Program-made: the position numbers and the translations under genes
Shown here: positions 1 through 7,407 of the stretch, piece by piece
How the letters are laid out: each line of letters starts with the position of its first letter
Position numbering within the stretch: position 1 is the first letter of the stretch
The notes under the pieces: model-generated
Told to the model about the DNA's origin: nothing
Seen by the model: only the letters and a program-made list of their open reading frames with translations
Database searches by the model: none
Source of the DNA: Bacteroidaceae bacterium
GTDB lineage: Bacteria > Bacteroidota > Bacteroidia > Bacteroidales > Bacteroidaceae
Assembly: GCA_024401095.1 (NCBI GenBank)
Contig: JAKSLR010000033.1
Location: 1-32,497, forward strand
Direction: 5' to 3'
DNA length: 32,497 nt

Positions 1-221
1 AGCTTTGCATAGTGTGACGACTTCTCTGCATCGGTCTGCAGATAGCCATTCATCAATCCATCATAAACACGGTACAAGTCTTCCCCCTCCAGTTTCTGTG
101 TTTTCAACACCACTTCTAGAGAATCTACTTTCCTGTTGCGATGGTCACTGTATTGCGCCTGTAGATTTAGGGGAAAGATGGCCAATAAAAGACCTAGTAC
201 ACAGCCGATGAATTGTTTCAT
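1..221 (-). CDS. Secreted TPR-like protein, N-terminal part (cut by window edge)
   Basis: The first 73 codons of a gene running off the left edge on the minus strand; the ATG is at 221-219. Residues 1-23 (MKQFIGCVLGLLLAIFPLNL then QAQ) look like a signal peptide. The mature part begins with a charged helix (RKVDSLEVVLKTQKLEGEDL) followed by a helix with LYRVYDGLMNGYLQTDAEKS, the style of the helical repeats (TPR) that precede the membrane segment in many Bacteroidetes sensor kinases and regulators. Its ATG overlaps the TAA stop of the upstream gene by one base, so translational coupling and co-transcription are likely. Whether a kinase, a DNA-binding domain or nothing follows cannot be seen here; the TPR assignment is inference from a short stretch. 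Confidence 0.6.
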   Translation of the reverse strand, partial: MKQFIGCVLGLLLAIFPLNLQAQYSDHRNRKVDSLEVVLKTQKLEGEDLYRVYDGLMNGYLQTDAEKSSHYAK

Positions 222-1441
222 TATTTCATTTTCTTCAATCTGTCTACCGCTTTTTCCAGACTTTCGGTAGGCTCTATGATGTTATAGGCACCCCAGAAAT
301 TAGGATCGGAGAAGTTTTGCACGGCGTCACCGAAGGTTTCACGTTCTTTGAAACGTTCCTTGTTTTCAATTTTAGGGCCGTGGTAGTTCTCTTCGACATC
401 AGTTACAACCATTTCTGAGGTACATGTAAAATTAGTGGCAAAAAGACGTTTTTTGTAATCGCAATGAAAGCGGAAAGTGTTTCTCATGTAGTTGATACGA
501 CCATTCTTGTAGTTCACGATGGTGGTGAGTTCACGTGGCTTGAAGCGTAGTCCTCCAGGTTTCTTGTAGAGCATGTGGCGGATGGCTTTGGCCTGATCTC
601 TCGTATCCAGTGAAAATTCCAGACGGGTAAAGGCTAAAGTCTGTTTGTTGAGGTAAATTTTGCCGTAATATAAAGCCCATGGTTTTTCAACAATAGGGGT
701 GAAACTGATGACGAGTTGAGGCTCATCATCAATAACGACAGGCTCGTCCATTTCATATTTGTAAGCATCCAGATCTATAGGGTCAAACAGTACGTCTGTG
801 TTTTTTACGGCATCCAACATGATAGGAAGAGTTGGACCTCCCATAACCTTAACGGATATGGTGTCTTTTCCACGTTGGCTGACCAGATGACGACCTTGGA
901 TGACTTTTACCTTATCATAGGTTGTTCCTAATTGATATCCTGCATTATATGTGTTTAATACTGCCTCGGAAACATCAACAAATCGACTTCCTTTCTGAAT
1001 GGTCTCACGGTAGAAGGAAGTGTGGAGTTCTGGTTTTTGCACATTGTTTTCGCGGCGTTTTTCCAATGCCGACATCAAGAGGTTAAATGCATGCCCAGAG
1101 TATACTACCAGTTCTTTCAACACCATGGTAGAAGGGGTGAGGTTTATCTTGATGTTTTCTATTCCCTTTTCCAGTTTATAGGTGTTTGTCTTGTAGCCAA
1201 TGGCAGAGAACTGTAAGATTTCTGGTTTTTCTTTCAGCTTGAGGGTGAAGTAACCGTCACCATTGGTTATAGTTCCTATGTTGGTGCCTGGTACGGTAAT
1301 GCTTACATCTTCCAGTTTGTCATTGGTGATTTCATCGCGAACAACTCCGCTAATCTTTATGAGGGTAGCCTCGTCGATATCTTGAGCCGATGCAATAATG
1401 CCCAATGGCAGAAGCAAGAAAAAGGCGAATAATCTTTTCAT
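221..1441 (-). CDS. Secreted carboxypeptidase-regulatory-like domain protein
   Basis: A 406-residue exported protein. Residues 1-19 form a signal peptide ending in ASAQ. Residues about 30-105 match the CarboxypepD_reg-like beta-sandwich seen at the front of TonB-dependent receptors (ISGVVRDEITNDKLEDVSI, GTNIGTITNGDGYFTLKL, then a conserved FSAIGYKT segment). The remaining 300 residues are a beta-rich region containing SFYRETIQKG, a pattern common in Bacteroidetes proteins that carry this domain without a TonB barrel. The role is probably at the outer membrane or periplasm; no enzymatic motif is visible. It is the first gene of a unit that continues into the TPR-like protein (TAATG overlap). 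A TATTTTTG promoter box lies 22 bases upstream of the ATG. The domain call is solid, the function unknown. Confidence 0.8.
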   Translation of the reverse strand: MKRLFAFFLLLPLGIIASAQDIDEATLIKISGVVRDEITNDKLEDVSITVPGTNIGTITNGDGYFTLKLKEKPEILQFSAIGYKTNTYKLEKGIENIKINLTPSTMVLKELVVYSGHAFNLLMSALEKRRENNVQKPELHTSFYRETIQKGSRFVDVSEAVLNTYNAGYQLGTTYDKVKVIQGRHLVSQRGKDTISVKVMGGPTLPIMLDAVKNTDVLFDPIDLDAYKYEMDEPVVIDDEPQLVISFTPIVEKPWALYYGKIYLNKQTLAFTRLEFSLDTRDQAKAIRHMLYKKPGGLRFKPRELTTIVNYKNGRINYMRNTFRFHCDYKKRLFATNFTCTSEMVVTDVEENYHGPKIENKERFKERETFGDAVQNFSDPNFWGAYNIIEPTESLEKAVDRLKKMK

Positions 1442-1463
1442 GTTTTTTTGTATTTGATTTCTG

Positions 1464-1471
1464 CAAAAATA
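1464..1471 (-). promoter_or_regulatory. -7 box of the carboxypeptidase-regulatory-like gene
   Basis: TATTTTTG on the minus strand, followed by CA, 22 bases before the ATG. It fits the Bacteroidetes -7 consensus TAnnTTTG. No clear TTTG is found at the -33 position. Confidence 0.6.
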
Positions 1472-1508
1472 AATAAAAAGTTATTTCCCTCCTAATTTTT
1501 CACATGTT

Positions 1509-2204
1509 TTATCTTTTTTCTGTAAGCCGATTAAGTTCTTTCTTGAGTTGAGGCCATTGAGGAAGATGACGGGTCATAAGCGATTTAAAGTGAGCATTGT
1601 GGTAGCGTTCCTGTAAATGGGTGAATTCATGCACCACTACGTATTCAATGCAGGGAAGAGGATGTTTAGCCAGTTCCAGGTTGAAAAGCATGCTGCGTTT
1701 AGCTGGACAACAACTGCCCCAACGGGCTTTCATCTGGCGAATGCTCCAGGTAATGTCTGGCTCATTGAGCAGAAGCATCCATTTATTCATGAGTGTAAAC
1801 AGTTCTTTTTGCAGCTTCTTACGATACCATTCTGCTAATATAGAAGCTTTTTTCTCTGTGGTTGTCCCTGGTTTCACAAGAAGAATAATCTGGTCGTAAC
1901 GAAGTTGTACGGCAGGTCCAAGGTTATTCTCTACAACCTGAAGTTCATATTCCTCTCCAAAAAGCAAAAGTTTCTCTCCACTGGTATAGGTAAGTTTTTC
2001 TGCATGGTCTTTGGCTCTTTCCAGTATTCTCTGCCTATTCTGCAAGATCCAATCCCACCTTTCTGTAATGAAAGTGTATATCTCACGGTCGGAAATCCAG
2101 TAAGGTGCCGAAATGCAAATCTGTGCATCGGGTGCCTTAATAGCCATGCGGATACTTTTCATGGCTTTTCGGGTAAGGGTGAATTCTAAGCCGTTAATCT
2201 CCAT
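1509..2204 (-). CDS. YgjP/SprT-like zinc metallopeptidase-domain protein
   Basis: A 231-residue protein of the YgjP (DUF45, M48-related) family. The hallmark is HEFTH at residues 192-196 (zinc-binding HExxH), followed by further histidines at 202 and 205 in ERYHNAHF, and preceded by the family motif RWGSCCPAKRSMLFNLEL with an invariant WGSC. The N-terminal 140 residues are the usual beta-rich YgjP region. No signal peptide, so cytoplasmic. The ATG at 2204 lies only 8 bases after a good promoter box (TACTTTTG), suggesting a leaderless or almost leaderless transcript. It is transcribed alone, divergently from the PHP-domain gene. E. coli YgjP has been described as a nucleotide pyrophosphatase rather than a proven protease, so the substrate is uncertain; the metal site is intact. 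Confidence 0.9.
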   Translation of the reverse strand: MEINGLEFTLTRKAMKSIRMAIKAPDAQICISAPYWISDREIYTFITERWDWILQNRQRILERAKDHAEKLTYTSGEKLLLFGEEYELQVVENNLGPAVQLRYDQIILLVKPGTTTEKKASILAEWYRKKLQKELFTLMNKWMLLLNEPDITWSIRQMKARWGSCCPAKRSMLFNLELAKHPLPCIEYVVVHEFTHLQERYHNAHFKSLMTRHLPQWPQLKKELNRLTEKR

Positions 2205-2212
2205 AACTCGTA

Positions 2213-2220
2213 CAAAAGTA
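2213..2220 (-). promoter_or_regulatory. -7 box of the YgjP-like gene
   Basis: TACTTTTG on the minus strand, followed by TA, ending 8 bases before the ATG. No good -33 TTTG is seen. The short spacing implies a leader of only a few nucleotides. Confidence 0.55.
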
Positions 2221-2228
2221 CACCTTTT

Positions 2229-2260
2229 TTTGCGAATAAGAAGAAAGTTGATTAAATTTG
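2229..2260 (+). promoter_or_regulatory. Promoter of the PHP-domain gene (TTTG-N20-TAAATTTG)
   Basis: TTTG at 2229-2232 and TAAATTTG at 2253-2260, separated by exactly 20 bases, 19 bases before the ATG. Both elements match the Bacteroidetes consensus. It lies back to back with the minus-strand YgjP promoter. Confidence 0.75.
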
Positions 2261-2279
2261 CCCCAAATTTGACAAAAGA

Positions 2280-2999
2280 ATGAAGACATTACTCGATGTA
2301 CATACCCATACCATCATGAGCGGTCATGCGTTTAGCACTCTGCAGGAGATGGTGGAAATGGCTAGTCAGAAAAGTCTTCAAATACTGGGCGTTACGGAAC
2401 ATGCCCCAGGTATTCCAGGGACTTGTAATCCTATCTATTTCAAGAATATGCATGTAATCCCTCGCAAGATAAAAGGGGTGAATCTGCTTTTAGGTTCTGA
2501 ACTTAATATCTTGAATACAAAGGGTGAGTTGGACCTGAATGAAGATTTTTATCGTATTTTAGATATCCGTATTGCCGGCATCCATCAGCTTTGCTGGGAG
2601 GGTGGATCCAAAGAGGAAAATACGGCGGGTTTGGTGACTGCTATAAAAAATCCATGGACACACATTATCAGTCATCCTGGTGATGGTACGGCTGAGCTTG
2701 ATTTTGAGCCTGTGGTACTGGCTGCCAAGGAATCTCGCACTTTGCTGGAGATTAATAATTCTTCTTTGAAGCCTTCACGCGGAAAGGTAATGGCCAAGCC
2801 AAATAATCTGGAAATACTGCGCTTGTGCAAGAAGTATGAAACGCCTGTTATTTTGGGAAGCGATGCTCATGTATCTTACAGCATCGGTGATTATGAATAC
2901 ATCTGGCCATTGCTTGCTGAAACAGAATTTCCGGAGGAACTGATTATGAACGACAAGCCGGAAGAGTTCTTGAATTATTTAAATATCACTATAAAATAG
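2280..2999 (+). CDS. PHP-domain phosphoesterase (YcdX/histidinol-phosphatase-like)
   Basis: A 239-residue cytoplasmic protein of the polymerase-and-histidinol-phosphatase family, of normal length for the YcdX-type phosphatases. The metal-binding motifs are all present in order: DVHTHT (residues 6-11), TEHAPG (about 40-45), a glutamate in GSELN (about 77), GIHQ (about 105), ISHPGD (about 138) and GSDAH near the C terminus (about 198). These normally build a trinuclear metal site that hydrolyses phosphomonoesters; the physiological substrate is unknown. The ATG follows a strong promoter. The stop is 12 bases before the MaoC-like gene, so the two probably share a transcript. A specific role in histidine synthesis is not supported, since no his genes are nearby. 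Confidence 0.88.
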   Translation: MKTLLDVHTHTIMSGHAFSTLQEMVEMASQKSLQILGVTEHAPGIPGTCNPIYFKNMHVIPRKIKGVNLLLGSELNILNTKGELDLNEDFYRILDIRIAGIHQLCWEGGSKEENTAGLVTAIKNPWTHIISHPGDGTAELDFEPVVLAAKESRTLLEINNSSLKPSRGKVMAKPNNLEILRLCKKYETPVILGSDAHVSYSIGDYEYIWPLLAETEFPEELIMNDKPEEFLNYLNITIK

Positions 3000-3011
3000 A
3001 AAAAAGAAAAA

Positions 3012-3479
3012 ATGGAGAAAGTAGTTGTAAACTCTTATGAAGAGTTCGCTCAGTTTCTGGGAAAGCAGATCGGTGTATCAGACTATGTGGAAATGGATCA
3101 GGACAGAATCAATATGTTTGCTGATGCTACACTGGATCACCAGTGGATTCATGTAGATCCTGCTCGTGCTGCAGTGGAGAGTCCATATGGATGTACTATC
3201 GTTCACGGTTACTTGACTTTGAGCATGTTGCCTTACATGTGGAACCAGATCATTGAGGTTAATAACCTGAAGATGATGGTAAACTACGGAATGGATAAGA
3301 TGAAGTTTGGTCCTGCAGTTAAGGTTGGTCAGAAGATTCGCTTGGCAGTATGGATGGACAGTATTACTAATCTTCGTGGAACCATTAAAACCGAAATTAA
3401 GTTCCAGATTCAGATAGAAGGAGAGCGCAAGCCAGCAGTTGATGGTGTTGCAACTTTCTTGTACTATTTTAATAATTGA
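3012..3479 (+). CDS. MaoC-family (R)-specific enoyl-CoA hydratase-like protein
   Basis: A 155-residue single hot-dog-fold protein. The hydratase signature lies at residues about 38-65: ATLDHQWIHVDPARA with the catalytic Asp42 and His47, followed by GCTIVHGYLTLSML, the conserved glycine/histidine segment of MaoC proteins. Family members hydrate trans-2-enoyl-CoA to (R)-3-hydroxyacyl-CoA, but no other fatty-acid or polyhydroxyalkanoate genes are nearby, so the substrate cannot be named. It follows the PHP gene by 12 bases and is likely the second gene of that unit. A long hairpin terminator at 3605-3643 probably ends the transcript. Start ATG at 3012 has only an A-rich leader, usual in this phylum. 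Confidence 0.9.
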   Translation: MEKVVVNSYEEFAQFLGKQIGVSDYVEMDQDRINMFADATLDHQWIHVDPARAAVESPYGCTIVHGYLTLSMLPYMWNQIIEVNNLKMMVNYGMDKMKFGPAVKVGQKIRLAVWMDSITNLRGTIKTEIKFQIQIEGERKPAVDGVATFLYYFNN

Positions 3480-3604
3480 TTTTTCTGATTTTTGAATTAA
3501 ACCTTTTTTGCGATATTCTATCAAATAATAAAAAGGGAAACAAGAATAATGTGTTTCTAACAAAAAAGGTATTAGTTCGCAAATCTCTCAATTTTATAAA
3601 GAAT

Positions 3605-3643
3605 AAAAGTCTGGCCTGTTGTGAAACAAGCCAGACTTTTTTT
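3605..3643 (+). terminator. Strong intrinsic terminator after the MaoC-like gene
   Basis: Arms AAAAGTCTGGCCTGTT and AACAAGCCAGACTTTT pair over 16 positions with one mismatch around the loop GTGA, ending in a run of seven T. Its T tract runs into the TTTG (-33) element of the next promoter. Confidence 0.85.
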
Positions 3644-3672
3644 GTATATGTCAAAGAATTATGTTATTTTTG
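3641..3672 (+). promoter_or_regulatory. Promoter of the Nif3-like gene (TTTG-N20-TATTTTTG)
   Basis: TTTG at 3641-3644 and TATTTTTG at 3665-3672, spacer exactly 20, followed by CG; the ATG is 19 bases further on. The -33 element overlaps the T tract of the preceding terminator. Confidence 0.78.
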
Positions 3673-3691
3673 CGCGCAAATTCAGTTTTGA

Positions 3692-4474
3692 ATGAAAATT
3701 AAGGAAGTGTTGAACGCCCTTGAACGTTTCGCGCCTCTGCCATTGCAGGAAAGCTACGATAATGCTGGCTTGCAGATTGGGTTAACAGAAGCGGAAGTTT
3801 CAGGGGCATTATTGTGTCTAGACGTGACCGAGGCTGTGGTAGATGAAGCCATTAGTTTGGGTTGCAATCTCATTGTGTCTCATCATCCGCTTATTTTCCG
3901 GGGATTGAAGAGCATTAGCGGTCGCGACTATATTGATCGCTGCGTGATGAAAGCCATAAAGCACGATATTGTCATCTACTCCGCTCATACCAATCTGGAT
4001 AATGCGCCTAAAGGGGTCAACTGGTGGATGTGTCAGAAACTGGGTATCCAGAATCCGGTCATCCTGGAGCCTTTGGATGGAAATTTCGAAGCAGGTTCTG
4101 GTATGGTAGGTGAGCTGCTCCAGCCAATGACTCCAGAAGCTTTCTTAATGTTTGTGAAGGAAACCTTTCATGTGGGTTGCGTTCTGCACAACAAGCCTTC
4201 TGAGGTTAGACTGATTAAGCGAGTTGCTCTCTGTGGCGGTGCAGGTTCGTTTTTAGCCTCTCAGGCACACAGGAAGGGCGCCGATGCCTTTGTCACCGGT
4301 GAAATGAAATATCATGAGTTCTTTGGACACGATGACCTGCAGATTGCAGCCATTGGTCATTATGAGAGCGAACAATATACACAGGAATTATTAAAAAACA
4401 TCATAGAGCAGGATTTCCCTGGTCTTTCAGTTAGATTGACCACCGTGGAAACCAATCCTATTTATTATTTATAA
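3692..4474 (+). CDS. Nif3-like dinuclear metal-centre protein
   Basis: A 260-residue member of the Nif3/YbgI/YqfO family, toroidal hexamers with a two-metal site whose biochemical activity is still poorly defined (often labelled GTP cyclohydrolase I type 2). Family motifs: ESYDNAGLQIG (residues 20-30), SHHPLIF with His64 and His65, SAHTNLDNAPKG with Asp103, and near the C terminus GHYESEQY with His223 and Glu227. This is the compact form; the inserted PII-like domain of the long bacterial form is absent. Only two bases separate its stop from the zinc-ribbon gene, so the two form an operon. It has its own promoter directly after a terminator. Confidence 0.93.
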   Translation: MKIKEVLNALERFAPLPLQESYDNAGLQIGLTEAEVSGALLCLDVTEAVVDEAISLGCNLIVSHHPLIFRGLKSISGRDYIDRCVMKAIKHDIVIYSAHTNLDNAPKGVNWWMCQKLGIQNPVILEPLDGNFEAGSGMVGELLQPMTPEAFLMFVKETFHVGCVLHNKPSEVRLIKRVALCGGAGSFLASQAHRKGADAFVTGEMKYHEFFGHDDLQIAAIGHYESEQYTQELLKNIIEQDFPGLSVRLTTVETNPIYYL

Positions 4475-4476
4475 CT

Positions 4477-5304
4477 ATGGCAAAAGAGAAAAAAGATCCT
4501 GCAGAATATTCTGTAGAAGAAAAGCTGAAGAACTTGTATCAGCTGCAGTCAATACTGACTGAAATTGACAAGATCAAGACTTTGCGTGGTGAACTTCCTC
4601 TTGAAGTTCAGGATTTGGCAGACGAGATTGAAGGTTTGAAGACCCGTATGGATCGTTTGAATTCAGAGGTTGAAGAGTTGAAGGCTCAGGTTATTGACCG
4701 TCGCGCTGATATCAATGAGGCAGAAGCACTGATTGCCCGTTACAATGAGCAGTTAAAGAATGTTCGTAACAACCGTGAATATGATACACTGACAAAGGAG
4801 GTTGAGTTCCAGACTTTGGAGGTGGAGCTGGCAAACAAGAAGATTCGTGAGGCAAATGAGGCTATCAAGAACCATACTGAGCAGATTAACCAGGGTCGTG
4901 AGGCAATAGCAGAACGTACTGAGGATTTAGATGCAAAGAAAGTTGAGCTTGATGACATCATTTCTGAGACCAGACAAGAGGAAGAGCGTCTGCGTGAGAA
5001 GGCAAAGGCTATTGAGACAACTGTCGAACCTCGTCTCTTGAGTTCATTTAAGCGTATCCGTAAGAATTCCAGAAATGGTCTGGCTGTAGTTGTCGTACAG
5101 CGTGATGCTTGTGGCGGTTGCTTCAATAAGATTCCACCTCAGCGTCAGTTGGATGTCAAGATGCACAAGAAGATTATCGTGTGTGAGTATTGCGGACGTA
5201 TCATGGTAGATACAGAATTGGCAGGAATCAAGGCTGCTGCTGTAGAGGAGAAGCCAAAGAAGAAACGCACTATCCGTCGTCTCGCAAAGAACGAGGAAGA
5301 TTAA
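4477..5304 (+). CDS. Coiled-coil protein with C4 zinc ribbon
   Basis: A 275-residue protein. Residues about 10-190 are a nearly continuous, highly charged heptad-like coiled coil rich in Glu, Lys and Leu. It is followed by a C4 zinc ribbon (zf-RING_7 type) with Cys212/Cys215 (ACGGCFNKIPPQ) and Cys236/Cys239 (VCEYCGRIMVD), then a basic tail (KPKKKRTIRRLAKN). The combination is that of the CT398/DUF164-like family, which commonly sits beside Nif3; the structural data on that family suggest a protein-interaction role, perhaps around secretion or flagella in other phyla. The ATG is two bases after the Nif3 stop, implying tight co-translation. A terminator at 5329-5366 lies just after its end, inside the facing gene. 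Confidence 0.9.
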   Translation: MAKEKKDPAEYSVEEKLKNLYQLQSILTEIDKIKTLRGELPLEVQDLADEIEGLKTRMDRLNSEVEELKAQVIDRRADINEAEALIARYNEQLKNVRNNREYDTLTKEVEFQTLEVELANKKIREANEAIKNHTEQINQGREAIAERTEDLDAKKVELDDIISETRQEEERLREKAKAIETTVEPRLLSSFKRIRKNSRNGLAVVVVQRDACGGCFNKIPPQRQLDVKMHKKIIVCEYCGRIMVDTELAGIKAAAVEEKPKKKRTIRRLAKNEED

Positions 5305-5311
5305 GAAATTG

Positions 5312-5764
5312 TCAAAGATTTTGATAGGCAGGTATATCTTGAAGAAAGGTATACCTGTTTTCTTTTATGTCTATCTTGCAACAGTAATGGTGAAGCCCAT
5401 TGCTTACGATCAGGTACTCAACGTGAAGCACCATGTTATAGCGAGTTATCTGGTCAAAAACCTTTTGGCTAATGTTGATGTGAGGGGCCTTGTACTCCAG
5501 AATCATGCGTGGCTGCATTTGAGGACTGAATAAGACGCTGTCGCAACGTTTGGTTGTTCCGTTAAGGGAAATGGCCATCTCGTTGGCCAATAGCGCTTCA
5601 GGATACCCTTTATAATTAATAAGGTAATTGATAAAGTGTTGACGGACCCATTCCTCTGGGGTGAGGGCTATGAACCTTCTCCTGAGCATGTCATAGATGC
5701 TCAGTTTGTTCTCCGCTGTTTCTTTGATTTTTGCTTCAAACGGTGGCAAATTCAGGGGCGTCAT
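5312..5764 (-). CDS. Stand-alone HsdR N-terminal (PD-(D/E)XK nuclease-like) protein
   Basis: A 150-residue protein if started at the ATG at 5764 (MTPLNLPPFEAKI); an in-frame ATG at 5773 is possible, while the ORF upstream to 5842 runs through poor codons. It matches the N-terminal domain of type I restriction subunit HsdR. The nuclease core is intact: TPEEWVRQHF near residue 36, Asp75 in KRCDSVLF, Glu90 and Lys92 in the ExK motif of LEYKAP, and FDQITRYN downstream. No helicase domain, HsdM or HsdS is present anywhere in the window, so this is not a restriction system. It is divergent from holA. The 3' end carries, on the opposite strand, the terminator of the zinc-ribbon gene. Function unknown; a housekeeping nucleic-acid role is possible. 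Confidence 0.85.
   Translation of the reverse strand: MTPLNLPPFEAKIKETAENKLSIYDMLRRRFIALTPEEWVRQHFINYLINYKGYPEALLANEMAISLNGTTKRCDSVLFSPQMQPRMILEYKAPHINISQKVFDQITRYNMVLHVEYLIVSNGLHHYCCKIDIKENRYTFLQDIPAYQNL
5329..5366 (+). terminator. Terminator of the Nif3/zinc-ribbon operon, inside the facing gene
   Basis: Perfect 8-base arms CAGGTATA (5329-5336) and TATACCTG (5350-5357) around a 13-base loop, followed by TTTTCTTTT. The hairpin lies within the last codons of the minus-strand HsdR_N gene. Confidence 0.75.
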
Positions 5765-5842
5765 AATTTCCATATTTCTGATCAAATGGTTAGGTGCTCT
5801 AAAAAAACAAAATCTCAGCGAGGTTATTCTGAATAAAAGCAT

Positions 5843-5850
5843 TACCTTTG
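5843..5850 (+). promoter_or_regulatory. -7 box of holA
   Basis: TACCTTTG followed by CA, 23 bases before the holA ATG. No TTTG at the expected -33 distance. Confidence 0.6.
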
Positions 5851-5873
5851 CAAAGGTACTTAAAAGTATTGAA

Positions 5874-6890
5874 ATGGCAAAGAAGGAATCTATTTTGACC
5901 TACGATGTTGTGGTGCGTAGCATTCAGGAGCGCCAGTTTAAGCCTGTCTATTATCTGATGGGAGAAGAGTCTTATTACATTGACCGCATTGCAGATTATA
6001 TCACAAACAATGTTCTTACCGAGGAACAAAAGGATTTCAACTTTACTACTTTATACGGTGCTGAGACCGATATGAATACTGTAGTCATGACGGCTCGACG
6101 TTATCCTATGATGAGCGATTATCAGGTAGTACTTGTCAAAGAAGCTCAAAATCTCAAAAATCTAGATTCTCTAGCTGTTTATTTACAGAATCCACAGCCA
6201 CAGACGATCTTGGTCTTTTGTCACAAGAATGGTGTCTTAGACCGTAGAAAGAAAGTCGCAGCAGAAATAGAACGAATAGGTTTTCTTTTTGAAAGTAAGA
6301 AATTATACGAACGTGAACTTCCTGGCTTCATTACAGGATATGTACAGCGAAAAGGAATGACTATTGATTCTAAGTCGGTGGAACTTCTGGTTGATTATGT
6401 AGGGTCAGACTTGAATAGAATGGCTGGTGAAATAGACAAGTTGGGAATAAAGGGTGACCGCCGCATTACTCCTGAGCTCATAGAACAGAATATCGGAGTA
6501 AGCAAGGAGTACAATACCATTGAATTGAAAAATGCCCTCATTGCTAGAGATATTCTCAAGTCAAATCGAATTGTGAATTATTTTGACAAAAACCAGAAGG
6601 TATATCCAATACAGATGATCTTACCTTCGCTGTTTACTTATTTTTCAAATTTGATGTTGGCGCATTATGCACCTGTTAAGAATGAGGCTGGGGTGATGGA
6701 AACATTAGGATTACGTCAAGCTTGGCAGGCTAGGGATTATCTTTCAGGTATGAGAGTTTTCAGTGCCAGAAAAACCATGAACATCATAGCAGCTATTCGT
6801 GAAACAGATGCACGCTCCAAGGGTTTTGGAAACAGTATGGCTACTTCGGGAGAATTGCTCCGAGATCTGGTTTATTTCATTCTTCATTGA
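5874..6890 (+). CDS. holA: DNA polymerase III, delta subunit
   Basis: A 338-residue protein matching HolA, the clamp-loader subunit that opens the sliding beta clamp during replication. The start is set at the ATG at 5874 (MAKKESILTYDVVVRSIQER) because the ORF upstream is out of family and the -7 box at 5843-5850 lies just before it. Recognisable segments are KPVYYLMGEESYYIDRIADY near residue 25, the region ARRYPMMSDYQVVLVKEAQN near 80, the motif DYVGSDLNRMAGEIDKL near 185 and a helical C terminus ending in GELLRDLVYFIL. As usual for delta, there is no ATP-binding P-loop. It is apparently monocistronic: a hairpin terminator follows 26 bases after its stop. Confidence 0.92.
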   Translation: MAKKESILTYDVVVRSIQERQFKPVYYLMGEESYYIDRIADYITNNVLTEEQKDFNFTTLYGAETDMNTVVMTARRYPMMSDYQVVLVKEAQNLKNLDSLAVYLQNPQPQTILVFCHKNGVLDRRKKVAAEIERIGFLFESKKLYERELPGFITGYVQRKGMTIDSKSVELLVDYVGSDLNRMAGEIDKLGIKGDRRITPELIEQNIGVSKEYNTIELKNALIARDILKSNRIVNYFDKNQKVYPIQMILPSLFTYFSNLMLAHYAPVKNEAGVMETLGLRQAWQARDYLSGMRVFSARKTMNIIAAIRETDARSKGFGNSMATSGELLRDLVYFILH

Positions 6891-6916
6891 TTCTAGAACG
6901 AAATTAACATTTATTC

Positions 6917-6951
6917 ACGCTCTTTTTCGCAGAAAAGGAGCGTTATTTTTT
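6917..6951 (+). terminator. Terminator of holA
   Basis: ACGCTC pairs with GAGCGT, extended by TTTTT against AAAAG (one G-T pair) to an 11-base stem with a 5-base loop, then TATTTTTT. A second, AT-rich hairpin (AAAAACG, loop GGT, CGTTTTT) follows at 6996-7013 and could be a back-up. Confidence 0.75.
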
Positions 6952-7173
6952 GCCATTTGTTGTGTACATGGAGCAAAATAATGATAAAATAGGGTAAAAA
7001 CGGGTCGTTTTTTGCTAGATGGATATAGTTTTAAAACAAGCTTTTTGCCCACTTTTTGCAGATAATTAAGCACTTAGCCTACTTTTATATGCGCTGAGAA
7101 TTGCATGGATTTTTATGATTGTACAATGATTCTGAATTCCTTATTTTTTCAAAAAATGTAAGAAAGGAAATGC

Positions 7174-7190
7174 TGTAAATTTACAATTAA
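7174..7190 (+). repeat. Repeated palindromic element, copy 1
   Basis: TGTAAATTTACAATTAA; the first 12 bases are a perfect palindrome. It matches copy 2 at 7408-7424 in 16 of 17 positions, in the same orientation. Confidence 0.6.
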
Positions 7191-7292
7191 CATTTGTTTT
7201 AATTTCAATTCCCGAATTTATAAAAGTAAATGATTTAAAAACATAAAACCACAGGGGCTTGTGCTTAACAGAATGCTGCTTTCATACTGATG

Positions 7293-7327
7293 TTTATAAA
7301 TATAAAATATGCGATTATATTTATAAA
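7293..7327. repeat. Inverted repeat with 13-base perfect arms
   Basis: TTTATAAATATAA at 7293-7305 and its exact reverse complement at 7315-7327, separated by AATATGCGA. It is entirely A and T in the arms and has no T tract after it, so it is a weak terminator candidate; it could be a protein site or cruciform. Confidence 0.6.
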
Positions 7328-7407
7328 TTCTACGGTTCTTATATTTAAATGTAAGTTTATTCACTTTATAATTTTGGTTATAATGCACTGAAAGCCAGAG
7401 TTATAAG

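Noticed and set aside
3501..3570. Inverted repeat ACCTTTTTTG / CAAAAAAGGT
   Set aside because: The arms are perfect over ten bases but contain six-base A or T runs and are 50 bases apart, so a chance match in an AT-rich spacer is likely.
5309..5533. Plus-strand open frame after the zinc-ribbon gene
   Set aside because: It is the antisense of the HsdR_N gene, begins without a credible start and resembles no family.
5312..5842. A type I restriction-modification or defence system
   Set aside because: Only the HsdR N-terminal domain is present; no HsdM, HsdS, helicase or other defence gene lies near it, and its neighbours are housekeeping genes.
6996..7013. AAAAACG-GGT-CGTTTTT hairpin as an independent terminator of an unseen RNA
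   Set aside because: It is short, mostly A-T paired and has no transcript in front of it other than read-through past the holA terminator; at most a back-up terminator.
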